Source of the DNA: Rhizophagus clarus
Taxonomy: Eukaryota > Glomeromycota > Glomeromycetes > Glomerales > Glomeraceae
NCBI GenBank assembly: GCA_015698045.1
Contig: BLAL01000050.1
Coordinates: 186,001 to 250,000, forward strand
Direction of reading: 5' to 3'
Length of the DNA stretch: 64,000 bases
The position numbers and the translations under genes are program-made. This document shows, in pieces, positions 35,678 through 48,746 of this stretch. A model generated the notes under the pieces. The model was given only the letters and a program-made list of their open reading frames with translations. It was not told the DNA's origin and made no database searches. Every line of letters starts with the position of its first letter. The first letter of the stretch is position 1.

Positions 35678-36306
35678 GGGTAGAGGGATCGACATAGCTG
35701 ATCATATGGTTAAAAAAAAAATCATTTTTTTTTTTACTTCGCTACAAGGAAAACTCATTCAATATTTTATGAAAAACTGTTTAAAAGTATTTTTTAGAAA
35801 GCTAGAATTTCTGTCTTTCAAATAAACTTTAGTAAAGTATAATACAAATAAGGCTTATAACAAAATATTACACTATGAAGTCGTCATTAAGTTGCGAATC
35901 TCCTATGGTAAGTTGCGAATCACCTAGAGAACATATCTTCAAATTAACTTTAAACTTATGAAACCTTAAAGTTAATAGTATAATAAAAAAGAATATTTAT
36001 GTCAAAAAATCATTGTGCATTTACTTATTCAAATAAAATTTTTTATTAATGCCATTTTATTTTTTTATTATTAGTCATATTTGATTTTAAAAGTCTAAAT
36101 ACATTCAAAAAGACTAATAGCAAATGGTTAAACACTTTAATAAATAAATGAAGCGCATGTTTATACTCTTTTTAAATGTGTATTTAACAAAATTCATATG
36201 GTTAGTTTGCGAGAAATCATAAATTTTGCTCATTTTGGGTCACGTGATGATCTACATTTTTTAGTCTAAAATCATATATATGTTGTAACGTAGATACACT
36301 CTACCC
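35678..36306. mobile_element. Small TIR element flanked by TTAA
   Basis: GGGTAGAG at 35678 and CTCTACCC ending at 36306 are inverted. Each is bordered by TTAA (35674-35677, 36307-36310), as for piggyBac-type insertion, although the end bases are not the usual CCC. No coding sequence. The interior carries repeated TTGCGAATC words. Confidence 0.55.
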
Positions 36307-36309
36307 TTA

Positions 36310-36690
36310 AAAAAAGCTTAATATAAAAAACTTAGTAAATTTTCATTTTATTTATAAATTTATAAGAATAGGGATTCCTTAAAGGTTTTTTTTTAGAAAT
36401 TCTTAAAAATCCAGTAATTTATAGAATTCTTAAGGATTTTTGTAATTCATTTAAAGATTTTTAAGGATTTTATAAATTATCAGATCCTTAAGAATTCTGT
36501 AATAATCTAAGGAATCCTTAAGGATCTATACTTTAAAAAATTTACTGATGATGGTACAAAACTATGAAAATGATCTTTTATGCCAAGTTCATTTTTTGCC
36601 AGATAAAATGAGTTTAAAAAGCTATCAAAATACTATCATTGATTTTTTTGAAAGGTTATTATCCACAATAAAATCCATGAAATTTATTAT
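36310..36690. other. Repeats of AAGGATTCCTTA-like words
   Basis: 36360-36540 holds several GAATTCTTAAGGATTTT / AAGGAATCCTTAAGGAT words in both orientations, probably a decayed palindromic MITE similar in wording to 30350-30540. No gene is supported. Confidence 0.45.
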
Positions 36691-37165
36691 TGATTGTCAT
36701 ATTTTCTTTCTTGTCTTGATACGAGTTAAAATCAGACAGTAAATAATTTTCAAAAGTATTGGTAAAGTTTTATCAGCTGATTCATTAGTATCAGAAGCTT
36801 CAGTATGTTATCTATAGTCAGAATTGCTCAAATGGCCTGATCCCAAATATTCATATATAACCTGTAAACAATCTGTATATCTTCTTGCATATTTTTGAAT
36901 TAAAAATATATATTTATTTTTATTGTATTCTGAAGTTGTTGAATCTTCTTGTTTATCTAATGGAATTGTTGTCAAATCTTCCTATTCATCTAGTAGAATT
37001 GTTATTAAGTTCTCTTTTTAATTAACTGAATTTAAATTACTTGTATTTCCCTCTTTTTCTTTTTAATTAATTAAGTTTGAACCATTTGCATTTTCTTCTT
37101 TCTCTTTTTGATTAACTAAATTTGAATTACTTGTACTTTTCACATTATGAAGCATTTTATTTACA
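36690..37165 (-). pseudogene. Unidentified gene fragment with repeated NQKEKE motif
   Basis: One minus-strand frame gives KMLHNVKSTSNSNLVNQKEK, further LIN-KEKE and SVN-KEN repeats, then LDKQEDSTTSEYNKNK, IQKYARRYTDCLQVIYEYLG and SGHLSNSDYR. The four stops are all TAA or TAG where neighbouring repeat copies or context have a Gln/Trp-like codon. No family recognised. The coding look (Glu/Lys repeats, conserved frame) supports a genuine dead exon. Confidence 0.45.
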
Positions 37166-37751
37166 CTAAAACACATTTTTTATTACATTTATGATAATAA
37201 TAAGGAACTTTAGATCTTTTATTTCTAGCTTTTTTAGAAAATAGTTAACTTGCCATCTTTTCTTTCTATGACTGACCAAATCTTTTTCTTATCATTCTTA
37301 TTATTTTTTATAAAATCTAAAAAAATCATTTATAATTAAAAATTTAACAAAATTTTGATAAAATAAAGTCAATTATTTTTAATTTTTCAAGTTATTAATA
37401 TTGAAATTTAAGGATTTTGTAACTTAATCTATTAGTAATTTAATAATTTAATAAAAGCTAAATTTTGATAGAAAAATAGACTTTTTTAGTGATTAATTTT
37501 GCAATTTAAGGATTTAAATTATTAATATTGATTTCAGTTAAACTGATCTGTTAATAACTTAATAAAAGTTAAATTTTGACAGAAAAATTGATTTTTTTAA
37601 TACAATTTAAGAATTTTTAAGTTATTAATATTGATTTAAGTTAAACTGACCTATTAATAATTTTTTTTCAGAAAAATTTATATAAAAGTCATTAATCAAA
37701 TTTTTCATAAAAATAAATTTTTTTTTTAACAAATAATTAACAATTTTTCAA

Positions 37752-38606
37752 TATAGTCACCATTAGATATAATGAACCCTCAGTTCCAAAGAGTTTAGTT
37801 CAGTATATGGGTAGATCTATAGTAAAAGATAGGGCTCAGCCAAAAAAATTTTTTTGAGATTTTATTATAATTATATATTAATTAACTTAATCTTTTAAAA
37901 AAAATATTTTTTTATTTATAATACATTAATAAAAAAATTAAATTTGTAATTTATATATTTTTCTTTTATTTCATTTAATAAGTTATATAAATATGCTAGA
38001 AAAAACTAATACTTTTAGTGAATTCCTTGCAAAATTTTAATCTAGTTTAAAAAAAACTAATTTAAAAATCTTTAAAAAGTTTTTAAAATAGCAATAATTT
38101 TTTAAATTAATTAAATAATTAAATTTATGATTATTTTAAAATTATGTTATTGTCACAGTCCCACCTTTTGCTATGGGTCCGCCCATATAGTGAATTTGTT
38201 ACATAAATATTATGATAATTCTGGCCGAATTTATAGTGCTGACCAGAATTATAATTTCAAATAATACAAACCTGATATCTTATGACCTGGAAGTCAGTGA
38301 AATGATTAGTAACTACTCTGGAAAAATTAAAACAGGAAAATTTTTTATTGAATTAACCATAAGTAGCAACTATTTTGTTCATTAATTACTGATAATTCTG
38401 GTTAGCACTATAAATTTGGTATGGTTACATAATTGTTTGGTTATTGGGCTGATCAAATTAAGTTCAGATATGGTATATAGGATTTTATTATAAAAATTCA
38501 TTATATTCAGTATAATTAACTAAAAATTCAATCCTGAAAACTTTGGTTCAGTATAACAAGTTTTCGGTATATACAGGTTTAATATAACCAACCAGTGGTG
38601 ACTATA
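37752..38606. mobile_element. Probable Tc1/mariner-type MITE with TATAGTCACCA ends
   Basis: The left end TATAGTCACCATTAG and the right end reversed, TATAGTCACCACTGG, match, and both lead into GTTCAGTATA words. The interior has a hairpin at 38214-38252 (ATAATTCTGG ... CCAGAATTAT) that recurs near 38389-38417. Target duplication would be TA. No coding frame. Confidence 0.5.
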
Positions 38607-38922
38607 TACTTTTATCTAAATAAGGCTACTTCAACTCAATTTTTTGTTTAACATACCCCTCCTTCTCCCTAGTTTTCAAAAAATTGAAAGAAAATAATAC
38701 TCATAATTTAGGCCAAAATTATAAAAATTACAAATCACATGACCTGTATATTGCTACTTATAATTCTGGCTGAAATTATAATATTTCTGGTCATGTTTTT
38801 TTCTCCCCTTCTTAAATTATGATCCCTATGTTATGTTAAATAATGAATTGGTTTGGAATGGCCTAAAATACAATTTTATATATTTTTATACTTTTAAAAG
38901 AAAATTTGACTTTTATTTACTA

Positions 38923-39670
38923 CCGTATATCACGGGCCACAGTACCCCCCTATGTATAGTACCCCCCTCAAGAAATTTGCGAGAATTTTAAAGTACCTGG
39001 GTACTTTACATAGAGAATTCCAATTTAAAGCTTAAAATTTTGTAAAATACCCGGGGTATAATACTAGATCAATATATAATGTATATTCCAGATATATAAA
39101 AATGCCAGAACAATTAGTATCGGCATTTTTTTTTGTGTTTTTATATATATATAAATGCCAGAACAGTCAGTTTCAGCATTTTTTTTGCGTTTTTATATAT
39201 AAAAAAATGCTGGAACAGTCAGTTTCAGCATTTTTTTTGCGTTTTTATATATAAAAAAATGCCGGAACAATCAGTTTCAGCATTTTTTTTACTTTACATA
39301 TAAAAAATGCCAGAACAATCAGTTTCGGCATTTTTTTTTACTTTACATATAAAAAACGCCGGAACAATCAGTTTTGACATTTTTTTTTATTTTACATATA
39401 AAAGACGCCAGAACAGTCAGTTTCAGCATTTTTTTTTGCGTTTTTATATATATAAAAACGCCGGAACAATCAGTTTCAGCATTTTTTTTGCGTTTCACCA
39501 ATCTAATTAAACCCAGGTATTATACATAGCATGTACCCCGGCCCGGGTATTTTAAAAATCCTGTACCCCCCCCTATGTATAGTATCCACCCGTGTATAGT
39601 ACCCCCAGGTACAGGCCAAAACCCCCAAAATTTGCAAGATACCTGGGGTACTGTGGCCCATGATATACGG
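38923..39670. mobile_element. TIR element with TA duplication and hairpin satellite
   Basis: The ends CCGTATATCACGGGCCACAG and, reversed from the right, CCGTATATCATGGGCCACAG differ at one base and continue TACCCC. TA flanks both (38921-38922, 39671-39672). Inside, 39105-39495 holds about seven ~60-base units, each a hairpin AAATGCCRGAACAATC...GGCATTT, and several GTACCCCC runs. No coding sequence. The TA duplication suggests the Tc1/mariner group. Confidence 0.8.
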
Positions 39671-39674
39671 TAAT

Positions 39675-40270
39675 TATATTATTCTTTCATTTATTAAAAT
39701 TTACTATTTTTTATTATTTTATAAGAATGAAGCAATCTGAAAATAAACAAACTTCAAGTAATAATCTAATCCTATTTTTAAAAGATCATCTGGATCCTAT
39801 TTCAAGTCTATTCATCTAATTCAGATGGCAATCCAGATATGAAAATTTACGGATTGATCCTTAATTCTGGATAGATTCTTAGATGAGGATCTATCTGGAT
39901 CTATCCTAATCTGAATTTTAACAGGTCATCCTTAATACATAGTATTCACATAGAACTTCTACAATTAGATAACTAATTCGTGATCCGCCAATAAACCATA
40001 AAAATTAACTAGACAAATTTGGTGAATTTTATGCCGATCATATAATAAAACATTCTAAGTGGCAATGATTGATCATATTACAAGTACAACTTCAATGCAT
40101 AATACAAAAAAAAACCTTCTTATTTTAACGTAGAAAAACTTGAATTTTTTATTTTCAGACTTAATTAAAGCGACTTAAAAAAAAACTTTTAACTTGGCTT
40201 TGCTGGAATGTGAGATTCCAGGTATTTTATTACTCATTAAAAATTACAAAAATTGAAAATTTTTACTTTA
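39675..40270. other. Intergenic DNA with GATCC/GGATC repeats
   Basis: 39780-39930 carries repeated GATCATCTGGATCCT/AGATGAGGATCTATC words in both orientations, likely a decayed MITE. No gene seen. Confidence 0.5.
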
Positions 40271-40276
40271 AGCTGC

Positions 40277-43200
40277 TTAAATACTAGCTATAGCTTGTTC
40301 AGACAAATTCTTTTTAGACTTTGCGGCAAATCTTGCTATCCAATTATTAATAGAAGACACTTCTGAAATTTCAATGTTGTGTGCTAATTCACCACTTTCT
40401 TGCTTTTCAACTAGTTTGTCTCGCATGTTGTTCATATTCATTCTTCTATTTTTGTGAACATTACCATCTAAGAAGAAACGTTCTAACAGAGCTATAACTT
40501 GTGGAGCAATTCTCTTTCCTGAACCCTTTTTACCATATTTTTGATTATGCTTTAGTGCCCAACCACATAGCAATGGAAATGCCTTTATATTGCTGTAGGA
40601 TTTGCGAATATCAGATTTTTCATATTAAGCAACACTGAATCTTGCAATTTTTTATTTTACCTGTTATATGACGTATTAGTTGTATCACTCAGAATTTCTC
40701 TTTCATTATCATCTATAATAAATTCTTATTATTTAGCAATTTTTCATACAATTGACTTTTGAACTTACCAATTTCTAAAATTTCAATCATTTCTGCTTGA
40801 TTTTCCTTTTCATTTACCATTATTCCCCAATTTCCCAATTCCTCTTGCAATTGTTTTACCTTTAACCACTTTATGCTAACGCCTGAAAACAAATTTGATT
40901 TATTAATTCTCTGATTAATTCGTATAATATAATTATAATTCTTACTTGAACTATGTGGTATTGGTATCTTCCAAGAAGATTTTGATGTCATGTACAAAGA
41001 AATTTGTGGTTGTGGCATGTGCACTTCATCTTTCATCCAATTAGATATTTGATTTGGAGTGAAGGTTTTCCATTCACCAATATGAGGTAAGGCTCTTGCT
41101 TGTATACATCCATCTAACCCTTCTTCATCAGGCCACCTCCATTTAAAATAATTGGAAATTCTGGGAATTGTTTTTACTTTATTTCCTTTATTTTTTTTTT
41201 ATTTTTAAATAATGCGTTAAATCAATATGTTAGATCATACATCAAGTCAATTTTCTAACAAAAAATTATTTACCATTATCTCTATCAGGTTCTAAATGTG
41301 TTACACGGATTCCAGCAATATCCTCAATTGCTTCTTGAATATTTTCACCATTCCTTATTTCAAATCCCAATTTAACACGCCTTCTAATTGATTGTGAAAT
41401 CTATTTGATTCAACAATTAATAGGATGATACAAGTAAGAAAATTTTTGAAATTAAAAAACATATACCTGTGCATGATGCGAGTCGATAGAGGTTTTCGCC
41501 TCTCCAGCTTCTCAAAATACCCATTTATTTACTTTTACATTGTACCATTCTTTCCAATAACTCAATATTATCATTAATTCTAAGTTATGGTAATGGGGAC
41601 CATTATCAGAAATGATGCTTATCCATTCAGGCTTTTTGTCAAGAGCTTCTATGACCCCATGTAAAGATGAAGCCATAAACCATGCATCTTGCTTTGCATC
41701 ACATGACCAGTGATCAAAAGCTTCAATACGGATTTGACTATTATTGGATTTTACATAAACTAGAACAGAATGTAAAGACCATCCTTTTTTACCATAAAAA
41801 TCTTATTTTGTTTCTCTTGCAGTTCGTGGCAAAACTTTCATTTTATAATCCACTAAGAAAACTGCTCCTTTTTCATCTAATTCTAATATTGTTGCATTGA
41901 ATTGAAAATTCAAGTAGACTTTTCTCGTTTGATGGAATAGGTAATAAATCAGTTTTTCTTCGTAGATTTTCAAATTATCAAGAGAGGCCAAACCAATAAT
42001 TTCTTTGAAATCATCAAAAAAGGTGAATAACTCTTGACATTCATTGCATATTTGAGTATGTAATCTATCACAAGTCCCAAAAGCGTACAGTAGGCAATGA
42101 TTAATGCAAGAATTATGTTTTGTTGTGCCATTTTCTGATATTATGAACTTTTGTTCATATGATCTTTTAAGGAAACGTTGCAAATTCTCATAAAATTATT
42201 CTAAATTATTTATATTTGCTATTAATAAAGTGTTTGTTTTATATATCAATTATTAATCCAACTTTACCTGAATTTCTATCGAATTAATTTCTTTTTGAAT
42301 TAGATTTTTCAAATATCCAAATACTTCGTATCCATAGGTATTACAAGTAACACAAAGTCCTCCCATATCTTCCCTATACTGATACTGATTTCCTTCCAGC
42401 TGACAATAAAAAGTTGTTCTTTTTATACCATTTGGATATGTTTCTTGAAATTTTTCCCAAAGTGTTTTTTTTGTGTTTTTAAGATAAAGAACAGGTAATT
42501 GAGTTTTTGCATCTGATTTGTAAGATGACATAAATTACATTTGCTTTATCTTCAAAAAAATTGCTAAATTGTTCTAGCTTTTCTTGTGATAATTTAGCTA
42601 CTATTCTTATTGGTTTCTCAATTTGCTTAGCGCCTGGACCATTTAACCTAGCATATTTGCAAACATCAAAAATTGTAGTTGGAGCAACTTATATTGAAAA
42701 ATAATAAGTAAAAAATTGTATCAAAAAAAAAAAAAAAAAAAAAAATTATAACTAGGTAAATTAATATATCTTACCAACAAGTTGGACTTAATTTCTTCAT
42801 ATGAGAAATCATTTGCAATTATTGATAAAATTCTCCTTTTTCCATCAGATCCTTTTTTATTTGCTTTAAAGATTCATTAAAGCAAGACCAAAATTTATTT
42901 ACAATAGGATTGGAATGGTCATCTGGGAGAGACATATCAAGAAAATTATTCTCATATAAATAAAGAAAGATGTGTTTATCATCAGCTGGATTTTCAGTTT
43001 TGGACCAAAATTCCTTCTAAAAAATATATTTGTTATTAGAAATAAACTTTTTTTTTCCAAAATATAATGTAACTTACCTCCGATTTGTCTTTTTCAAATG
43101 GTGTGATATTAGTACATCCAATGCTACGTAATAGTGCTTTCCAAGCATGAAGTTCTCTTTCTTTAAATTGATATTCTTCTGGATAAATATTTTTAAGGGC

Positions 43201-44067
43201 GCTATAAAGTTCTATTATATTACAATTATGCTCTTTCCAATTAAGCAAAAATTCATACCAAAGGGTATTAGTAGGAGTAAACTTGAATGATGTTTATATA
43301 ATTGTGTCATCATAATTTTATTGTTCCATTAATTAACTGTACAGGAAGGTGTTCGGAGAATATTTATCAGATTTTGGGTTTTCTCATGATTAATACCAAA
43401 TAAATTTCTTCCATCCCAATTTCGCAGTACTTCTATTTTTTCCCAAACTTCCTTCCAGACTTCATTTGGATTTTTTCTGCTAAATTTGAACTTAATTTGT
43501 TCATCTTAATATAAAACTATTGAACAATATCGCTGATGAATTTGTTGTACAAACAATGTTTTTATTTTTTCCGCACTGATTCTATAAATGAAAGATGATA
43601 AATATCCTGGACCTGCATATCCAAAACTCTCTTGATCTGAAACCCCGATCATTCCAATAAACATTTGTAAATTATTGACTGTTAATGTAAATGGTTGAAA
43701 AGGAACATTGTCCAAAAGTTGTTTGTTAATTTCTTCATTATTAAAACCACATATTTACGGTTCCAGAGAATCTTGTTTTTGAACTGAATAATGTGTGGTA
43801 TAAAAAGTTAATTGCGCCAGAAGGAGTATCATAAACAGAACTTATAACACCATTTGCTTCACAAATATAACCAGGTTGAAAGACAGCAACTGAAGTTCCT
43901 TTAACTACAGTAATTATAAAGTGTGTATCATTAAGTGTGACAAGGGTTTTCATTCCTAAGCATATAGGATATAATACGTTATCACGTGACTGCCACCAGT
44001 AACATCCAAATACTCTAAAATGTAGTTCTTCATCCAGTTTTCCTATTTTTATTAATGAAACATACAC
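40277..44067 (-). pseudogene. Spliced multi-exon gene, DDE-like integrase region plus SAP domain, decayed
   Basis: Exon-like pieces, in order, are 44067-43741, 43715-43330, 43250-43036, 42990-42780, 42690-42253, 42183-41470, 41405-41290, 41165-40713 and 40573-40277. Introns have fungal borders, e.g. GTATATG...AATAG (41470-41402), GTAAATAATT...AAAG (~41275-41170), GTAAGATATA...ATAAG (~42775-42692) and GTAAAATAAA...TAAAG (~40660-40580). The middle part has VDYKMKVLPRTARETK, then IISDNGPHYHN, then EAGEAKTSIDSHHAQ, spaced like the D, D, E of an RNase H-fold transposase. Upstream is a zinc-like Cys/His stretch (CINHCLLYAFGTCDRLH, CNECQEL). Downstream, WLKVKQLQEELGNWGI matches a SAP DNA-binding motif. 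A TGA replaces a Trp before EAGEAK, and frameshifts near 42530 and 43730 also break it. It may be a transposase or a domesticated relative; the family name is unknown to me. Confidence 0.6.
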
Positions 44068-44189
44068 TTGCTTATTGTTATAAACACGTTTTTAAAGGGC
44101 AATACTTTTAAGAAATGAGAGATTCAGACGTGAAGTAAATTTTATATTACAATTATCACCACCGATCATTAGTAAATTTATCAAATTTT

Positions 44190-44773
44190 TTATGTTTCAC
44201 AAGCAGATCACGAATTAAATAATATTTGTATATTTAATAATAGATCAGCTAAATCTCAAATTGATTATATATGGATTATAAATAATATATTCAATAAAGC
44301 AATTTTCACAAAAATCACAACAGCTGAACTATTGACTAATCATAAATCATAATATGCTGATTGCAAAATTTTTAAAGATGAGTATAATGCCTTATCACAT
44401 AGAAATTTCTAAAATACCAAATTTACAAGCTTCAAGAAAATGAATTACAAAAGCTAAACAACTATAATAAGCAATTAATGGAAATAATAACACTCACCAA
44501 TGGAAATTTCAATACTAAAGAAATCTGGACAATTATTAAAGAAAACATGCTAACTACAAGATAGAAGTTTGTCTTAATAACAAAACTTATGATAAATAAA
44601 GAACAAAATAACTTGCTAAATAATTCAGAATTATATCAAATTATAAAATATCTAGTGAACCTCTGGTATAAAATGAAAAAGCAGAAAAAATTTAATGATA
44701 TCAAATGTAATTGGAGAAGTCTTATAGTCTACATAAGAAAGACACTAACAAAATTGGAGATCAATAACCATTA
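44190..44773 (+). pseudogene. LINE endonuclease-region fragment
   Basis: The plus strand at about 44235-44350 gives SAKSQIDYIWINNIF...AELLTNHKS, resembling the SxxRIDYIW and SDH end of LINE APE-type endonuclease domains. A later frame at 44680-44770 gives CNWRSLIVYIRKTLTKLE, similar to the linker after it. Many stops are present. It is cut on the right by the poly(A) tail of the oppositely oriented LINE. Confidence 0.45.
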
Positions 44774-45138
44774 TTTTTTTTTTTTTTTTTTATTTATTAT
44801 CAACATGGTGGGTCGTGCTTGATAATACAAATGTTAAGAAATACATTAAAATCTACATAAATATAGACTATCAATAAAATATTTCTCTATTAACTATATT
44901 ATCTATGCTACTACTCCTAAAGGAATACAGCCGACTAGTCACCATGAGTCAATAGTGACATAAGTCATGAAAAACTTAAAAATTCGACCAATGACCACCC
45001 ATATTGAAATACCCATCTATCCATACCTTATACCTACTAAATATACAATTCAAACTTTTAGTTCTATTATTATCTTTAATTCCCACAGACTTTAATTTTT
45101 TCTTCCGAGAGTCTATACCACGTGATTATTCTAATTTA

Positions 45139-46735
45139 ACTTGGTAAACATTACGATGTTCCCAAATCAAATGTTTAAACTGAAGGACTAATGTATTGAT
45201 AACTTCTCTCATGATTTTATATATACTTTGTTCAGGAATTTTCAACTCTTTTAAAAATTCACTGAAACTTTTAGGTATAATTCCTTTGACTAAGCATAAT
45301 ATTCCAATGTTAGAGGAGTTCCAAAAATCAAGATTGTCTATGTTAGTGAAGATATCATTGTGATCAATATCAATCTTATCTTGTATAAACGGGCTAATCA
45401 GATTGAATAATTGAGCTTTAGAATTATGAACTATTTCTGCTCTGATATTTTGCGTGGCAGAACATGACCATAAATGTTGGTAAGTTTCTAATTCAGTATT
45501 ACATAGCGCACATCTCCAACTGCCAATGTAAACTGATGGTGAGCATTTGCATAAATTATCCTGAGTGGGTAATTCTTCAGCACGTAATTTTGTTTTAAAA
45601 GAGTTGAATCAGGAATCAAATGCAGATGTCTCATCAAATTTATCTTTGATGTATCTAAAAGTAAGTGACCAATCGAATAATTCTAAATCAGATGGTGAAG
45701 TGAAATATCTATTCCTATTTAACATAAAAAATTGTTCAATGTATTGTGTTTCTTTAATATCTTTAACCATAAGTGTGATATTTCTTTCCATAGGCTTGTG
45801 ATTCCAACATATTGTACCATTATGGGCAAGTAATTTAGGATCAATTACCAAACATTCTTTACTACATGCTTCTTTAGCTAATTTGTCTACAATATTACTA
45901 TGATCATCAGAGTCGTGAGCTTTCACTTTTTGTAATGTCATGATTAAATCTTTAAATCGGATCAGCTTAATAAAAAGTATCCACAAAATACTATATTGTA
46001 ATTTTAATCTTTGAACTGCAAGAATGGATAGTGTATTAATCTTAGAAAATTGATTAATTATTATTTGAGAATCGGTACAGATAGTGACCCTTGTACCTTT
46101 ATCTAAACATAATAGCGCCATTATCATAGCCATTAACTCAGCCTTAATCACTGAGGGGTTTTCTTGTATTTGGCATTGGAATATAGAATTAGTTTCTATA
46201 ATTTTAAATGCACTACCCATCATTACACTAGTATTTGAGTGTCTTTTAAAAGATCCATCTGTATATATCGTTAAAGATGATTGGCCTTTAACTGTATCTT
46301 GTATGTTTCTGAGTTGATTACGCAAGAGTGTGGGGTGAAAAAAATCTAACATACTTCTAACCAATGCTTCTTGTGCATTAGTTGTACTGTATTTAATTCT
46401 ATTTTCTATCATAGCTATATATTCAAATACTAAAAAATCCAATATATATGCATCTTGTATGGACTGTGCTTTAACATTGATAGTCTTTTTCTTATCAATG
46501 AATAAAAGGCACCTATTATTAGCTGTTTTCCTTTTGCTTCTTGGTTGGATATCCTTTAGTTCACAACCTGTACACTTAATTAACACCGGTGCTTGTATTG
46601 ATGGAGAAATGGAATCATCATTAATGTTATGTATCCAATGTTCTACTATAGGGGTTTGATCATTAGATAATATATGATCAAAGTGAGAAGAGTCCAGTTT
46701 GTCACTGTAAAAAGCTACCCATTACTTTTTCCTCA
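45139..46735 (-). pseudogene. LINE RNase H domain and C-terminal zinc knuckle
   Basis: The RNase H signature is complete: YTDGSFKRHSN, IKAELMAMIMAL, ICTDSQIIINQF and SNIVDKLAKEA supply D, E, D, D. It degrades the RNA strand during reverse transcription. A TGA at 45609 interrupts the frame, which then continues SFKTKLRAEELPTQ and CALCNTELETYQHLWSC, a CCHC-type knuckle typical of LINE C-termini, to a stop near 45139. A TAA near 46727 separates it from the RT segment. Confidence 0.85.
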
Positions 46736-46895
46736 AGAATTTATCTGAAACCTGATTACCTTGTAGGTGATATTGTCTGTTAATAGTAAATTCAGATTTA
46801 ACTTTTCTTGATAATTTAATATTTATTATGCAATGTTATTCTATCCTTTTGTACCAATTTGGTTTACGACCCTTAGTACTAATACCTAATCGAAT

Positions 46896-47968
46896 TCACA
46901 AATCTGAATATGTAAGAAGACGTAATCCATCAGCGGCCATTATTTGACTTAGAAAATAAATATTGTGACGGTATAAATGATAATTTAATCTGTCTTTAAA
47001 TAACAAATCTGAATTCAATACTTGTGTAATAGGTAACTGACCTCCCATTATTTTACGCTTGATATTAGATTGGCATGTAAGATTATTATCATACATAATA
47101 GTTAAAGTACTGGCGATCAAATTAAACTTAATCTTTAAATCTTTTAAATGAATTGACCACCCTGTCAAAACATTATTAACAGATAATGTTTCTTGTTGTA
47201 AACGTATGATACTTAATTGAGATAGCATACCAAGTAACCCTTTATTCTTGAGTTGATTATGTAGTCTAGTAACTTGACGCTGAAGTTGTATGGCTGATAT
47301 ATCCTTGATTGCATACCCTAAACTTGAGTGAATCATACAGTTTGGTATCGTCATCACTAAATTAGTCTTTTTTTTGAATAATGTATGTGCGAGAATATTT
47401 GGAGCTGCCACTTGTTTGTCATTCAAAATAGTATGTTGTGATATATATTCGATGCTTGGAATAATAACTGCGTTATAGATATATCTCATCATGTTATCTG
47501 TAAGCTGCTTATTTCTGATGATTTTATTATATCCTGCAATGATATTTTTACATTGGTTAAATACGTATACTTTAGAAAAATCCAGATTCATCCAAGCACC
47601 TAAGATTCTGTCTGACTCAGTTGGACGTATCAATTGAATTTCTTGAACATGAGATCCAAAATTCAATTTAATAAACTTATCTTTAAGAGCATTCGTGTCA
47701 TTAGTCATTAACGCGAATTTATCTGGATTAATCTGAATATTATTCAACCTATTGAACTCGTCTGCTATTTGTAATATACTTTCTAATTTATATGATGTAT
47801 CTGTAATCCAAGATACATCGTCTATATAAGCTTGAGAAGAAATCATAACATTTTCTTTATCTGGATCTCTAAATTGAACGTTTTTAACAATTGATTGAGT
47901 TACAGTATAGCCCAATTGCAATTTGTTTATTTCACAAAAAGTGGATCGTAATAGATAGTCCAGAGAAG
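46896..47968 (-). pseudogene. LINE reverse transcriptase, palm/thumb part
   Basis: The frame enters upstream of the first Met with YYDPLFCEINKLQLGY-like residues and has the catalytic AYIDDVSWI motif (the FADD/YxDD box). The following INPDKFALM is typical of the RT 'K' motif region, then DRILGAWMNLD. The upstream catalytic Asp (motif A) is absent because of truncation, so the enzyme cannot work. The thumb/linker continues to TNAFW-like residues before the next frame. Confidence 0.85.
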
Positions 47969-47974
47969 AGGTGA

Positions 47975-48140
47975 AATCACTTCACTCTAATTTGCAGAAA
48001 ATCTGCGCAATTTGCGGAATTTGCATAAAATTTGCGCAGATTTTAAAATTATTGATTGCGCAATGCACAAATCAGAGTCACGTGAAATTTGCAGAAATTA
48101 AAAGTAAGTTGCGCTCTGCAAATTCTGCAAATAGATTTCA
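47975..48140. repeat. Small TTTGCGGAATTTGC palindromic repeat
   Basis: Inverted words TGAAATC...TTTGCAGAA at the left and TTCTGCAAATAGATTTCA at the right enclose AATTTGCGGAATTTGC. The wording resembles the flanks of the 58663-59454 element. Probably a tiny MITE abutting the truncated LINE. Confidence 0.45.
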
Positions 48141-48189
48141 TATACTGATTTAAATCAATAGAAAAAATTCATTTTTTTAAATTAAAAAA

Positions 48190-48600
48190 AAAAGATGGAA
48201 ACATTAGTAAAACGTTTCCTAAAAAAAAAAGTTTCAAAAATTTTAAAACTTACATTAATTACGTCTATCATCCAAGACTGGAACCTACAAAAAAATGGAA
48301 ATGTTAGTAAAACATTTCCTAAAAAAAAAGAAAAAAAGAAATTCAAAAATTTGAAACTTACATAAAAAAAAGAAAAAAAAAGGTTTGTTTGAAACTTACC
48401 TAAAGACTAAAAAGACTATGATATTCTGGAAACTAAATTATTTTAGAAACATTTTAACATTTCTTTGTAGTTTTCACTTGGAACTGCAGCATTCTGGTGT
48501 TTAAGGTACATCTTTTTCTTTATTTGTAGGTTTTGCTTGATGACTTCTTTGGATAATGATATTTCAGAGGTGTATACCAATTTTTTGTTTGTTTGTTTTT
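48190..48600 (-). repeat. Short micro-exon cassette group
   Basis: Minus strand: TTTTTTGTAG + GTTCCAGTCTTGGATGATAG..., then donor GTAAGTTTTAAA (48245-48290). A second AGTCTTTAG and GTAAGTTTCAAAC lie near 48385-48410. The plus-strand words AACATTAGTAAAACGTTTCC mark TTACTAATGTT branch-type sites between them. Confidence 0.6.
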
Positions 48601-48746
48601 TTATTTAAAGAAATGCATTCTAACGGTTACTTTTTTTTATTTGTAAATGAGCAGAAGGAAAAAAATGAAAAAAAAATTATTAATAAATCAATAAACAAAT
48701 GATGTAATTATATAGCCAGCCAATTAAAGACAATCATTTTTGATTG

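Larger units (their letters stand above)
44774..47970 (-). mobile_element. 5'-truncated non-LTR retrotransposon (LINE)
   Basis: Minus-strand order: reverse-transcriptase remainder (47968-46896), RNase H domain (46730-45609), zinc-knuckle tail (45608-45139), 3' untranslated region, AATAAA signal and poly(A) (T-run 44774-44791). The endonuclease and N-terminal fingers of the RT are missing, the usual result of incomplete reverse transcription. It inserted into an older LINE fragment. Confidence 0.85.

Noticed and set aside
36548..36742. 64-codon plus-strand frame starting MMVQNYENDLLC
   Set aside because: It overlaps a better-supported minus-strand fragment and shows no family resemblance.
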